A stretch of 64,000 nucleotides of DNA from Vitis vinifera (lineage: Eukaryota > Streptophyta > Magnoliopsida > Vitales > Vitaceae), in NCBI RefSeq assembly GCF_030704535.1, contig NC_081817.1, positions 4,349,501-4,413,500 on the forward strand. The letters are read 5' to 3'. Under the pieces are notes generated by a model that saw only the letters and a list, made by a program, of their open reading frames with translations, was not told the origin of the DNA and searched no databases. Below, in pieces: positions 26,603 through 39,048 of this stretch. The number at the start of each line of letters is the position of its first letter. The stretch's first letter is position 1. Position numbers and translations under genes: made by a program.

Positions 26603-28438
26603 CAATATTTAATGTTTATATATCGGCCTCCTTGTTCGCCTAGTAAGTTTTTATTTTATTTAAAGCTTCAAAGCTTTAAGCATATGCAAAGCTGTTATTA
26701 AGCTCCCTTTTAGCTTAAAAGTTTTAATGATAGAACATGCATCCATGATCCCTTTAATGTCACAAATCCATGATTCTTTAGTGGATTTATATAGTTTATA
26801 TATATATTTTACAGTTCAGGGGATTGCATTCTGGAAATTCTATATAATGCCAAGTATTGAGTTCAATATAGTTGGATGTTAATATAGATTGAAAAGAAAC
26901 CAGAGCAGGCGGTGACACTGTTGTCATGCCCTTTGCACTGACTCTTTTGGAGGGACCATTTATTCATAACTCCTAAGCGATGGTTTTAAATTTTAACCCA
27001 TTGATTTTCCTTTCCGATAATAATTTGGGTACTGCCTTTTGCTTGACCTTGACAGTCCTAGAAGCTGCAGCATAACAAAAGAAACTTTTCAAAATGACAC
27101 CTGCATGTTGGCATAACAAGAGGATTTCAATTGCGGTTATAAATTATTGTATCTTTTGAAATGCAAATGGAAAGATTTGCTAGGCCATGCCTCTAGAGAA
27201 GCTGGCAGATTTCATAACTGGGAATAATTCGTGAGATACCAATGCCACTGTCATGATGGACAAGAGTAAATGGACAGTTTTTCATCAAGATTTTATGTCC
27301 CATTGGAGCAAAGTGAGCCCAGTTGAATCATCCAAAAGTATATTTAGACAGAGTCTACTTTTTTGGCACTTTCAGAATGGGTCAGGAAGATTTCTCAAAC
27401 ACAAGCAAAATCACGTTCCAGCTGGATTATCTGTCTGTACAATGTCTCAGTTTCTTATAAGAGACCCTGAGGAAATTTCATTAATACAAATTAGAATCAA
27501 TCCTGATGTGAAGCTTTACGAGAAAGTACGGTTTCTGTAGCATTTAAAAAAATAATTACAACAAATTATTTTTAAAAACAGTTCTTTAATGTTTTATAAA
27601 ACAAAAATCTATTAAAATACAAAAAACATGTTTGATAATTGTTTTCGAATACAATTTTTCTTGTCCATGACAAAAAAACATGTTTGTCAACGAAAAAACA
27701 ATTTTCTATTGAAAAAATTGTTTTATTTTTAAAAATAAAAAACACAATATTTTAAGAAAACATCGTCTAATTATTTTTAATCATTTTCATTTATTTTTAA
27801 AGGCTATTTAAAAAAATAACTATACAAATATAAAACATGATTAAAAACAAAACTTTACATATAAAAGTTATTTTTAAAATTGATTAAAAAACAAATAAAA
27901 AAAACTTGAAAACAACTCAAAGATATTACCCAACAACATCATATTTTTTGTTTTTAAAAACAGAAAACTGTTTTATGTTTTTGGATTGTCAAATGTGTTG
28001 TCTGTTTTTTTTGTTCTAAAGAATAGAAAACTATTTTCAAACACAAATACCAAATAAGGCCCAAAATTCTACATCCATTTCATCACAACATTAGAGAACA
28101 TAGACTAGTCCCACTTTAATGCACTATATTTATCCATTACTTCCACGTACAAATCATAGAAGTGAAAACTTTAGGTAATCAATACCATGATAATGCTATA
28201 TCTAAATTTTTAATCACAGTTAGGTACAAAAGTGAAATTAACAATACAAAAGGCCAATACATAAGGCTTCATACCTCAACAAAGTAGATGAACCAATGGA
28301 TGAATAAATGTGGACAAATTGAGGCAAGAAGCAGAATAGTGATACCTCAACAAACTCACTTGCAATTCATAGGGTGCAAAAGTTGTCTCAATGGCACAAA
28401 AACTAACAACCAAATCAACAAAGTTCACACCCCAAATA
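26603..28438. other. Transporter 3' UTR and intergenic DNA with a MITE
   Basis: The proline transporter 3' UTR probably reaches about 26900. The open frame at 27253-27540 has no recognised motif and is not called. From 27550 to 28063 lies a copy of the AT-rich MITE family annotated separately. The rest is unremarkable. Confidence 0.5.
27550..28063. mobile_element. AT-rich MITE copy ('TTTTTAAAAACAGTT / GTTTGACAA' family)
   Basis: This non-coding sequence shares a set of ordered words with copies near 42.8, 43.6, 49.2, 55.0, 56.4, 56.8 and 57.9 kb: AAACATGTTTGATAATTG, a middle block of TTAAAAAAATAA-TATA(C)AAATAT, and a closing AAACTGTTTTYTGTTTTT-type stretch. It has no coding capacity. Confidence 0.55.
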
Positions 28439-28538
28439 AGTTGTTACAGCTATGAAAATAAACTTATAATGGCTCCCTACTGTAGAAGGCATTTCTGGCA
28501 AAGGAATTCCCCAATGTTCTGAACCAACTGCTTCTGAT

Positions 28539-29627
28539 CTGCCAAAAAGATGTGTTAAGCAAATACCCATCAATCTGGTGGAACCCTATGGAATGCTGAA
28601 ATGATTAAATGAAACAGAAACATAAATTTTTTTATCAATTCTGCAAAGCAAACTCAAAATTCATCACATGCATGGGAATTTTTTCATTTAAGGCCATGAA
28701 AAGGAAGATGAGCACCAACACAAAACCAAAAACCAATGTATTTCACCATGGGTGTGAGTATATTCCTGCGCCCATGTGTTTGTGTGCTAGTGTGTGTGTG
28801 TGAGAGAGGGAGAGAGAGAGAGAGAGAGAGAGAGATAGGGGGGGATGGGGGGAAGAGAAAATTACTATCATCATTGGTAGTAGAGAGAGAATTGCTGCAG
28901 ACATACACTATCATCATTGGTAGAAGGGAAAACAGGGTGATAATTACTAGGAGAAGAGAAAAAACCATCAATAAAAATAAATAAATAAAAGTTCCTTTGT
29001 TTGCCATGCTAAATTGCATTTTTTCTCAGAATCTCAGCAGCTCTTAATATTTTAGAGTAAAAGTCACACTTAGATAATTTCATGCACTTAACTTCCTGAT
29101 TAATCAGTTAAAATGCTATTCTGGCACCAGATGTATGCTTTTAACTGACAACCAGTTAAGGATCATATCTTGAAAATCAAAGTGAAGGCACTAGAAACTA
29201 CCTATATCTTTTGCTCAACACCAGATAAACATTTAGCTTGAGATCAAAAGATTAGAACCTATCAGTTACTAAAAGTTCTTTAAGATCCCCATGCAAAACA
29301 AAACAGACTAATTGATGACCTGAGACATTTTTTATGGAGCAAAAGTTTCATGGCTGTTAAAAACCAAAATTCTGAAACCCAGATAATATTGCTCAGCTCC
29401 CAAACTTAAGAAAATACCTATACAACCTGTTTGAATTTCACAATCAACAAAAAACACACTTCTCAAGTACCATAGTTAAAATTGTGATTTCACAAAAAGC
29501 CTAAAAATGGAGAAAAATGTTCTTTTTCATCTCAAACTGAAAAAGTAAAGTCCACCAAAATTAAAATACAGTCATCAGAGACAAATATGAAAAGCTCATA
29601 CATGTATGTGTTGCGTGTTCATCTTAC
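28539..29627 (-). other. Probable 3'-UTR intron of the Yos1-like gene
   Basis: On the minus strand a donor CAG|GTAAGATG lies 11 nt after the stop codon (exon edge 29628). A good acceptor TTTTTGGCAG|ATCAG gives the next exon edge at 28538. The final non-coding exon would run to about 28440. The intron contains a GA/GT microsatellite block at 28790-28845. Splicing here is inferred from the sites only. Confidence 0.5.
28790..28845. repeat. GT then GA microsatellite
   Basis: A short GT run passes into a long AG/GA run and then a G-rich stretch. It explains the overlapping low-complexity open frames on both strands. Confidence 0.9.
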
Positions 29628-29638
29628 CTGCAACAACA

Positions 29639-29872
29639 TCACCCAGACACCAACTTTATGATGATGCAAATGGAGTTCAGTAGTATCAGAGGAACTCGTA
29701 AGTACTGGGTTGCGTATATGAGACCTATAAGCTGGCCCTTAAATGACTTTGTTCTGCCCCCTGAGAATTCTGAGAAACTCCACCCTCTAGGTGCCAGGAA
29801 TCGGTCTTCATTTAATATTGCCAATGCATTTGCAATGAGCAGACAGCCCTCCAGTAGAGTCCACAAACCCAT
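29639..29872 (-). CDS. Yos1-like / IER3IP1-family small ER-Golgi membrane protein
   Basis: A 77-aa protein on a single coding exon. It begins MGLWTLLEGCLLIANALAIL and has two hydrophobic segments (about 3-20 and 58-76) flanking a polar loop with NEDRFLAPRGWSF and KGQLIGLIYATQYLRVPLI. This matches the IER3IP1/Yos1 family in length, in the N-E/D-RFL motif and in the RVPLI-LNS-C/A-I C-terminal helix. In yeast, Yos1 works with Yip1-Yif1 in ER-to-Golgi vesicle transport; the plant role is inferred. The acceptor TTACTCAG lies 3 nt before the ATG, so the 5' UTR is spliced: a non-coding exon at about 31475-31550 ends in GAG|GTATGT, giving an intron of 29876-31474. A second intron probably follows the stop. 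The gene is head to head with SYP81. Confidence 0.92.
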   Translation of the reverse strand: MGLWTLLEGCLLIANALAILNEDRFLAPRGWSFSEFSGGRTKSFKGQLIGLIYATQYLRVPLILLNSICIIIKLVSG

Positions 29873-29875
29873 ATC

Positions 29876-31474
29876 CTGAGTAATAAAGGTTTATCAATCA
29901 ATTCTGATACAACCTTCAATGAGCATCAATTTAAAGATATCCTTCCCTTCACCAGACTTTTGTTTTATTGGGATAGGGAGAACAGCTAAAACGGATTGAG
30001 GAGTTTTCTGCACATATATACCTAACAGGGAAGACAATTAAATAAAAATGGAAAAAGTTAAGAGTACTTCTCCAAGCACTTAAAAATGAAGTTACTGCAA
30101 CCTTAATCAATTTTGTTATGGATTTGGACATGAAATTCTCATGAGCAATGAACAAGTGTGATGGCTTTATGGGATGACAGTCTAACAGCAGCTACCATGG
30201 ATCAATCAACCCCTTCACCATGACAATGAGCAGCACTTACTCATTTTCATTAAGTCAGCAAAATATACATTAAGTCAGCAAAGCATACCGCAAAGCAAGG
30301 ATACAAGTAGTGGTTCATGTATTTATTTTATAGGCAGGAAGGAGGTAGCTTTTAAGATTCTCCTATATTTAAGTATAACTAAATTTCCAAGTTTTCTGGG
30401 AAGATGCGATATCTTATAATTATGATAGATTTACAACAATACATCATCTTGTCCTGAGCCTATCTGATACATGTGTTGGCACACATTCATATGTGTCCTT
30501 GAACATATCATAATTTGTTAATGGAGAGTAGATACGCATGTTATAAATAGGTATTCATTCACACATCTATCTAGGGATTCCATGGCTCATGTTCAATAGG
30601 CAAATCCCAATAAAATTGGAGAATCCACTTTGCATAAAAATATAGGCAAGTTGTGTGCCCATGCGACACCATTTCCAAATCATTGAAGTGTTACTCAGGG
30701 GATCGGTATTCATCGTACTGAGAAGTTCACCAGTTGTGTTTATTGGATCTACCTAATTGAAATGGATATGAATTGTGACAAATCCTTTCTCAGAAAGAAA
30801 CCCACACATCAATCCACCATGAGGAATATAATTACCCTGAGCAAGCAGAACTAGGACTCTTCAAATTTCCCTGAAAGAACAGAAATCAACACATGTTTGT
30901 GGGGTAACAAATCACCCATTTTCGATCTGTTTGCATCAATTCAGCTTTCTATGATTCCAAGACGAGCAGTTGATATATGCCTAAATTGTAAATTCACTAC
31001 CAAACACATACAACTCAAACCTCTTCGCATAAAAACACAATCAATTGTATACAAATTTTATTATGGAACCCCATTCCGAATACATTATGGATATGGAACC
31101 CCATTCCAAATCAAACCTCTTCACTCGATCATCATCCTCTACAGCATAGCAAATAACTAGAATCTTCGGTAAAAGATAAAAATATTACACCAGCAGGCAC
31201 TACTAAATCCATTGATTTAAGATTCGATTTTTATGTGTTTAGTTGCTGACCAAATCTGGGACTCCAAACATACACTATAACTCAACCAATTGAGTTGGGT
31301 ATTTCGATTCTCCATAAACCCCAAAAAAAAAATTCAAAACCTTCCTTATTTTCTGTTCTTTTTTCCCTCCCTCTTTCTCAAAAACCAAACGGATGGTAAA
31401 GATTTTCCCAGAAGGAAAAAAAAAAAAAAAAAGAAACAACAACAACAGCATGTGAATGAAAGATTTCTACATAC
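29876..31474 (-). other. 5'-UTR intron of the Yos1-like gene
   Basis: On the minus strand the donor TCTGAG|GTATGT (exon edge 31475) and acceptor TTACTCAG (exon edge 29875) bracket 1.6 kb without coding potential. Large first introns in 5' UTRs often raise expression of plant housekeeping genes; that role is inference. A short duplicated phrase, 'tatggaaccccattcc', occurs near 31063 and 31090. Confidence 0.6.
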
Positions 31475-31550
31475 CTCAGAAATTCGTGGGAAATGAATGT
31501 AGGAACGTCTGGAATTGGAAGGAGATCCGAGTGTGGGAGAAGAAAACAAG

Positions 31551-33062
31551 TAGATGGCCTTTTTGCCCAACCCTTTTAACTGAGTCCCTTGTTTTTAGTG
31601 GGCTTTTTGGTAAAATCAATTTTGAAGGAAATTTCAAATTTTATTCTTTTAGTGGATGAGTCCTCCAAATTGCTCCAAATTGAAATCCAACCCACTTTCT
31701 GGGGAAAAAGAAAATTATCATTCATTCTAAAAAAATTATAACCAGAGGCTTGCCCAAATTAATGGATAGCTTAAATAAAAATTTAAAATTAATAACTATT
31801 TTTATATACCACTTCAACTATATATTTTTTATTTAATATTATTATTTTATTTCTCATAAATAAAGAAAAATGGTAACAGTTCAATTTTTAATTTTTCACA
31901 ATTGGAATTTGAAATGTAACCCAGAAAAAAGTGGAATTTAATTTAACTCCCCTGTTCCCACTATTTTGTAACCTTGTTGGATGGGAAAAGTGGAATGACG
32001 AAAAAGGGCAGTCGAGGCGAAAAACAAAATAATAACACCGTCTCTCTGCTCTCGCCGGTGCTAACGCCGACGATTCCGACTGCTCCACGTCTCTGGTCAG
32101 TCCTCTGTCTTGATCACTCTCCTTCTCTCCCCATGTTGTCTCTGTACCGTATTTTTGGAGCTCGGAAAACTTATTCATCTTTAGCATCTTTAATTGCGAT
32201 TAAATTTCTTAACTTTATAAGATTATGCCTTTGTTTTGATTCAAGATGGTTTTGTCATTGTGTTATAATTCTCTATTTGGTTTGCGGGAAAGCGTGGGAA
32301 AAGAATAACAGGCTACAATTGTTTGAGATTTGAAGATTTTCTTTCTTTGGCAGTTAATAGACTTTGTAAATTTCTCATTGAATTCCTGTTATTTCCAAAC
32401 AATAGAATGAGAATAGGAAGCAGCAGTAATTTTTTTCTTGTCCTTTCTTGCTGTTTGGGCATTGTTTGGTAGCTTGGAAAATGAGAAAAGAATTAAGCAG
32501 GTTGATAGGACGATGAGCTCAAATCCATTTGATTTCTTCGCATCTCTTTGACATTTAGGGTTTTGGTCTGGTTTCACACGGGTTCAAATACTTCAGATTT
32601 GGGAAGAGCTTTGTCATGATCCCAAAGCCTTTGATCAAATTAGGGAAAATAATTGTTAAGACTTTCAATTTTTGTATCTTAAAAATGGGTCTAATGGATA
32701 TGAAATTGATATTGACTGATTGAATGGGAGAAATGTGTTTTTCAAAGCCGTTGAAATAATTAATATGTTTTTTCCCCTCAAACTCACTTCCCGTGTTGGT
32801 TGTTCAGAGATATTGTGGAGCAGAGGACAATTGATAGTAACTCTTCAAGTTTTTTCCCAAGCACTGGTGAGACCAATCAAACTACAGCTGGAGTCCAATT
32901 CTCCTGCGTGGTTAACTGTTTTTTTTTCTTCACATAATCAAGGTTTTTTCTTTGCTAATCTTGTTTTGTTTTGTTGTTATGTTGTTTTTTTCAATGTAAT
33001 ATTGATTTGAGCTCTGTTTAAGCTTTTGGGTTATGGTTTTTTCTTCCTCCTCCCTTTCATAG
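31551..33062. promoter_or_regulatory. Shared upstream region between Yos1-like (-) and SYP81 (+)
   Basis: The minus-strand gene's leader exon lies near 31475-31550. A GC-richer, leader-like segment for SYP81 lies near 32030-32100, so the transcription starts could be only about 500 bp apart. The SYP81 coding exon begins after an acceptor (cctttcatag) at 33062, so SYP81 also has a spliced 5' UTR. Its donor is uncertain: candidates are near 32095 (weak) or 32866. No clear TATA box was found on either side. Confidence 0.5.
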
Positions 33063-33069
33063 GTAAAGG

Positions 33070-36000
33070 ATGGCAAAAATTAGAGATAGAACTGAGGATT
33101 TCAAAGATGTGGTCCGCCAAACAGCACTTTCTTTGGGATATAACGAGGTTTGTTAATTCTGTGAACATCTCTAAGATGTGTTTGTGTTTGTTGAGACACT
33201 AAATTTTTCCAAGTGAACTTATTGAGGAGGGGGATTGATTTTATAATGTTGTTCTGCGTAGTTGACAAAGTCATATATATTTTTTAGACAGAGTTACAGA
33301 GATCTGTTAGAATGTCGTGTTTGTGTTAAATCAGAACTACCTTAACATGGTGTCTGGGCTATGATTATTTTATTGCAGGTTCAATGTTTGAAAATCAATT
33401 CTTTTTGTTACTGCATGGTTAGGCTATGTAAAGTCTTGATCTGTTGTAACGTACCTGTAGGGTAGAGTTCCCTTGTCTACTAAAGTCTTGAATATGTCAC
33501 TGATGACGGAGAAACCTGTCATTCAGAGATATTTGTGAGGAAGAGTGATGATACAGTGCTGCTTATTGGTAATGTGATGATGATATGAGAAGGAATTTGA
33601 TGTATTTTCATGAATGGCTGTTCTACATATTTGGAAACCTGTCATGCTGTACTCTAGTTTGTTGACTTGAAAGTAGTGATAGTGTTGTATTTGGTATTAG
33701 AGCCACTACCAGTTGAAATCTAAATATAAATTGTAATATGTCTAATAAACATCTAATGTCTTTTTGCAATGAAAAAGTGTATTAAGTTGTTCTGATGTAC
33801 TTTGAACCATTCTGTGCATAAACTATGAAAGCTTCTTTACCTGTCCTGTTAAGAGATTTCGATGCATAATTTTGTTAGTTTGGAAACTATTTCTTCCAAT
33901 ATTTTCTTAACTCCTATTGTCTTTTTTTCTCTGCAATTTGATTGCTTTTGACAGTCCAAAATGGCATCCATACTGTCGTCTTTCATTATTCACAAACCTT
34001 TGCAAAGGACATCTTTTACCAAAGCTGCCCTAAAGACGGTATATGCACTATTGCCACCATATTCTTCTGATTGTGAGGAGTTCATTGGATATCAGCTTTC
34101 CAAAATAAATAAATAATTCAAGATTTGATCCTTCTTTTTGTGAAGAAAGGAATTGTTTCAAAACTTATGACCATTTGTTTGGCTAACATATTCTGTTTAA
34201 TTTGTTAGCTTGAAAGCATCAGAACTTTGGAACAGTTCATCATGCAGCATCGGAAGGATTATGTTGATATGCACCGTACAACTGAACAGGAAAGAGATAG
34301 CATTGAACATGAAGTAAGTTTTGGAATCAAATCCTCCAGGGCCCTCTGTTTTCTATGAAAGAAGGCATCATACATTTTTAAGTAAATGATTTTTTTTTTT
34401 ACTTCATTTATAGATACGATAGGGTTTAACTTGTTTTTGCATGGGTGGGTTTTTTGTATGTATGAAGCAAACAATGATGATTTTGTTTTATGGATTATGC
34501 TTAGTATGCTCAAACATAACTTCTTCTTCTTATGTTTGAAAAGGCTTTAAAATTTCACAATGGATTATTTTTTTTATTCCCCAAGTTACTACTCATGTAC
34601 CATAAATTAACTCTTCTTGATTTTCCCTGAACTTTTTCCTTGCATCAATTGTGAGACTCTTACAAGAGGTAAGTATTGAGGGGTAAATAAGTAATTAAAC
34701 TCTTCTTGATGCCTTCTGAACTGTTTCTCCTATTTAGAGTTGAATGGTTACGAATATAAGAACAAATATATTTGACATGATTATGCTAATCAATGCTGAG
34801 CATTTTTGCTTTTTGTCAACCAATTAAGTTTCTCTAGTGTTCAGCAACAAACATGAAACTGTACATTCATAGTCTTTACTAAATCAATTTTTTGCAGGTT
34901 ACTATTTTTATTAAAGCATGTAAAGACCAAATAGATATTCTCAAGAATAGTATAAGTGGTGAAGAAGCTAACTCAAGGGGCTGGCTTGGCATTAGAGGTG
35001 ATCATTCTAATGCTGATACTATTGCACACAAACATGGGGTGGTATGCCTTCTATCTCTCTTATGTCTCAAGTTATTCATCGACTAGTGAATTTTTTGTTG
35101 TTGTGATCTTGACCATTTGCTTAAACTTGTTCATTGTTTTGATTAAATCAAATGTTCATTTTTCACCCCATAAGGAGCTTGATGTGGAAATTTTAATAAT
35201 TCTTTCCACCTCTGATTATGATGGTTGTTAACCTGATATACATTGTTGACTTATTACTCACAAGTTTTGAATCAGATCAATAGCTTAACATGATATTAGA
35301 GCACTGATTAAATAGGGGTCTCAGTTTGAGTTTCCCTATTTGTGTATCACCCAATCTGTAACTTGTGGGTTGTCTCTCCACATGCGGGTGTAGGGCCTAT
35401 ACAAGAGAGACAGTGTTAGGGCCTATATTCTTGTTGTTCATTACCTAACTGCTTAAGGTTTTGGCTCAAATTAGAGTAAACTCCTTTAATTTATCTTTCT
35501 TCGAGTAGTTTTGTCCTGTTTAGGTTGAGTCTGGGTGAATCTTTCACATTTTCCATGATATTTTGATTGAAACTATGGTGCTTACATGGTAATATATTTC
35601 TTGTGTGAAATTGACAATTTTTTAAAATCAAATATTCATTTCTGAGCTGATTGAAGCTGTGCTTCCAAATAGCCATCGTAAGATGGAACATGGAACACTG
35701 CTAAATTGTAAGTCTCCAATTCTTCTCCTTCTATACTCTAGGGTTAAATGAAGTGCCTATGTAACAAGGCTTGCATATTTGGGATTATCCATGTCATAGA
35801 AATAGATTAAAAAGAATACAGGGAAGCTTCAATTGGACTTGTGGTGCATTAATCTCTTCCCTTCTATTTGACATGCCTGTTGTGTACGGGTAATACATAC
35901 CCATTCCCATTCCTTTAATATGTTGTCTTGGGTTTATCACATGTTCAACACATTTTGAAGTTTTTTCTTGCAACACGGTTGTAATATGTGATTAAACGCA

Positions 36001-38017
36001 TAGAACCTATCAAAAGGGAAAAGAAACTGCTATACATGTAAGCAGGACATTTCAACAGTGTGTACAGAGTTCATGTCTCTCATACTACTTTCTTGAACTG
36101 CAGGTTTTGATTTTAAGTGAGAGGCTTCATTCAGTAACAGCCCAGTTTGATCAGCTAAGAGCTAGACGCTTTCAGGATGCGATTAATAGACGGATACCAA
36201 GAAAAAAAATGAACCGGGTGTCCAGTTCAAATGCTACAGAAATCCCTAAATCTATCAATTCAGAACTGAGGGAGCCTGATGAGCCTCAGCCAGAGCCTCT
36301 TAGAGTTCAACAACAACTCTTGGATGATGAAACACGTGCTCTTCAGGTGATGGGCATATCGGTTGGCTGAGTAATCCTTTTATAAGTTTCTCAATGCATG
36401 CAGCACCTCAATTCAATTCCGGGTGCGGGGTCCTTGTATTAAAGCTGCTTGCTGCTGTACTTATGCAGGTAGAGTTGTCTAGCCTTCTAGATGCTGTTCA
36501 AGAAACAGAAACTCAGATGGTGGAGATGTCTGCATTGAATCACCTCATGTCCACCCATATTCTGCAACAAGCTCAACAGATAGAGCTTTTGTATGAGCAG
36601 GTCAGAATCCATTTTGTTGTTTGTATTTTTGGATATTTATATATTTAACATTATCTCATCTTATTTAGAGGCCTCTGCAACAACCAATATTTATTCAAAG
36701 GACTCGTATCCTCTGCAACAAATTTCCAACCCTCCCTGAAACTTGAAAGAAGCTTTTTTGACAATTGTAATTTGTAGATGTTAGTGTCTTCTATTAGAAT
36801 TGAAAGGATTTCCAATTCTAGAACTACCATGACTGAAGAGGCAAAAGATAACAGGAAGGGCAGGATTTCAATTGGTGATTTTATGATCCCCTATTTGAAC
36901 CGCTCAAAATGATAGATCTCTTTGGCTAACATTTTCTTCTTGTCTGGTATTATGTTATGCCTCTATAATACACTGTTGTTGTTGGCTGCAATTGTTAGTA
37001 TAGGGATCTACCTTATCATGTGACTTCTTGAAAGTCCTAGTCCACTTTTTGGTGCCCAACTTATGGCAGAACCTAACTGTTTCTATGAACTCTAAAAATC
37101 ACTTTGGTCTGAAATAAACAATATTACTTCAGTCCACCTGCCCACAATTTGTTATCGCAAATCTTGGTGACAAAAAATCCAAAGTAATCAGAAGCCATAA
37201 TCCTTTATGAAATGTCTTCAGTTCATCTGGCATGTTCAGTATCAAAACTGAATACAAAAGATCCTACATTCAAATTGTGGGAGGCATTGTGGAGTCACTC
37301 AATATAGCCATCTTATTGCTGTGTTAGTTTTGACTACCTAAAGTGGGAGGATGGCAAAGATCTTGTGGACCTCAGGCCAGCCTATTTGCGACATTAGGCT
37401 TTGTGATTCAAAACATTTTGTGGAAACCTCCTTTCCATCTTCTTGATAAAGGATCAAAATGGCTGGGCCTCATTAATAATAGATCCCTAATTAGAAGTCT
37501 CCCCTAGATAAAAAAATTTCTTAGGAAACAAAAGAAAGAAAAAAAAGGTAGCAACAATGGAAGCCCTAATTTTCTAGAGTTCAACTACAGTACCTGGGTA
37601 TAAAAATATGTAAAAGCCAGTATTCAGGTTGAAGTTTCTCTTCTTCTGTTCTACTTCATTTTATTGAGGACCCTGGCCTTAATAGGTTGAATAAAGTTGG
37701 TATATTGCATGACTTTTATGTGGAGTCATGAAAATTGTTTTTGCTGCAGTTTTTCTTTATGGTAATTATGAGTTGATTAGAATCCAACTTTTGAGCTTTG
37801 GCATATATTTGTCGAAATATCAGAACTATGCACAAGAAGCAGTGTTTTATGTTCACACCTCTTTGTTTAACAGGCAGTCGAAGCTACATCAAATGTGGAG
37901 CTTGGTAACAAAGAGCTGTCTCAAGCCATCCAGCGAAATAGCAGCAGCAGAACCTTTCTTTTGCTTTTTCTATTTGTACTTACCTTTTCAATCATCTTTC
38001 TTGATTGGTATAGTTAA
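33070..38017 (+). CDS. SYP81: Syntaxin of plants 81 (Qa-SNARE, Ufe1/syntaxin-18 type)
   Basis: Seven coding exons: 33070-33147, 33955-34038, 34209-34313, 34898-35041, 36104-36346, 36469-36600 and 37874-38017. Every intron is GT-AG and phase 0, giving 309 aa, the usual length for plant SYP81. The N-terminus (RDRTEDFKD, then KMASILSSFIIHKP) is the syntaxin-18 N-terminal domain. HRKDYVDMHRTTEQE and EEANSRGWLG follow. The SNARE motif spans about 225-282, with the central layer Gln near residue 252 in LQQAQQIELLYEQAVEAT. A C-terminal anchor at 289-305 ends in FLDWYS. The family mediates fusion of Golgi-derived vesicles with the ER. It is convergent with the O-fucosyltransferase gene downstream. 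Confidence 0.95.
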
Positions 38018-39048
38018 GTGGTTGATTTTTCTTGGTTTATATGTCCATCATTTTCATCTTTTCTGCTTACTCCAAGAAAAGGAAAAAGAAAAGAAAAAGG
38101 AGGAAATCCCATCTTTGCCTTGAAGTTTTCGTAGCCTGGGGGATATGATACATGGGTGGAATGAAATGGAAAATGGATCTAGAATTTAAGTTATTTCTAT
38201 TTTATTTTCCAGTGATTTTTGTATTTGAGATTAATTCACACTATCTCTTCTATTGATACTCTTTGAATCAGGAGGAACCCATGGAGATGGGTTGTGAATT
38301 AATAGACCTCCAACCGGCTGTATTCTGATTAGAAATTGCTTTCATTTCCACACTGAAAATTATCACATTTTATCTTGGACAAAAAATATGGTTTTATTAA
38401 AAAAAATTATATCTTAGTATTTTTAAATAGTTTTTAAAATAAATTGTTTTGAATTTGAACTTTTAAAAATTCTTATATTCTACATGAAAGTTATTATTAT
38501 TATTATTTATTTAAAGAGAGAAAAATAGAAAACTATTTTACATTATTTTGCATTTCTTGGTGGGATTGCTCATAAATTAAATTATTTGTAGGTTACATTT
38601 GGTTCCATCAATCTCTCTTAGACCTCTTGCTAGGATGATTACTCTTACATAATGTCTTTATCAATTGACCCACAAATTACGTTGGGCAACCATGATTATA
38701 AAAAATATAAAAACTTTCTCAACAAAATTCATGAAGAGTGAAAAAAAAAAACTATTGAACAAAAACCCAACTACTATGTACCTCTTGAACTAATCTAATT
38801 TAGGTCCATCTCCCTCCCAAGTTCTGCTCCTATCTTAGTATACTTTAAAAAAACAAAAAGAATGAAGGAGCTATAACCACTCAGTGATTTTACTCTCTAT
38901 GCAAAACCCAGCTGCTGCTGAACGAGAGAAGCGAAAATTGTCCACCCACCTCCGTTCACCTGCAACAGAAGCCATGGATGTGGTGTACGTAGTTTAATTT
39001 GCAGCAGATTCAACACGCAGGTCCATTTCCTATCTGCTCAAACCTGCT
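38018..39048. other. Convergent 3' regions of SYP81 and the O-fucosyltransferase
   Basis: SYP81 3' UTR sequence probably extends to about 38300. The region from 38340 to 38900 is AT-rich with no gene. The minus-strand gene's 3' UTR lies at the right end. No transposon ends were recognised. Confidence 0.45.

Noticed and set aside
27253-27540. 95-codon plus-strand open frame after the proline transporter
   Set aside because: No recognisable domain or splice context; the composition fits a chance frame.
28684-29019. Open frame of 111 codons on the minus strand and its plus-strand partner
   Set aside because: Built from the GT/GA microsatellite and located within the proposed 3'-UTR intron of the Yos1-like gene.
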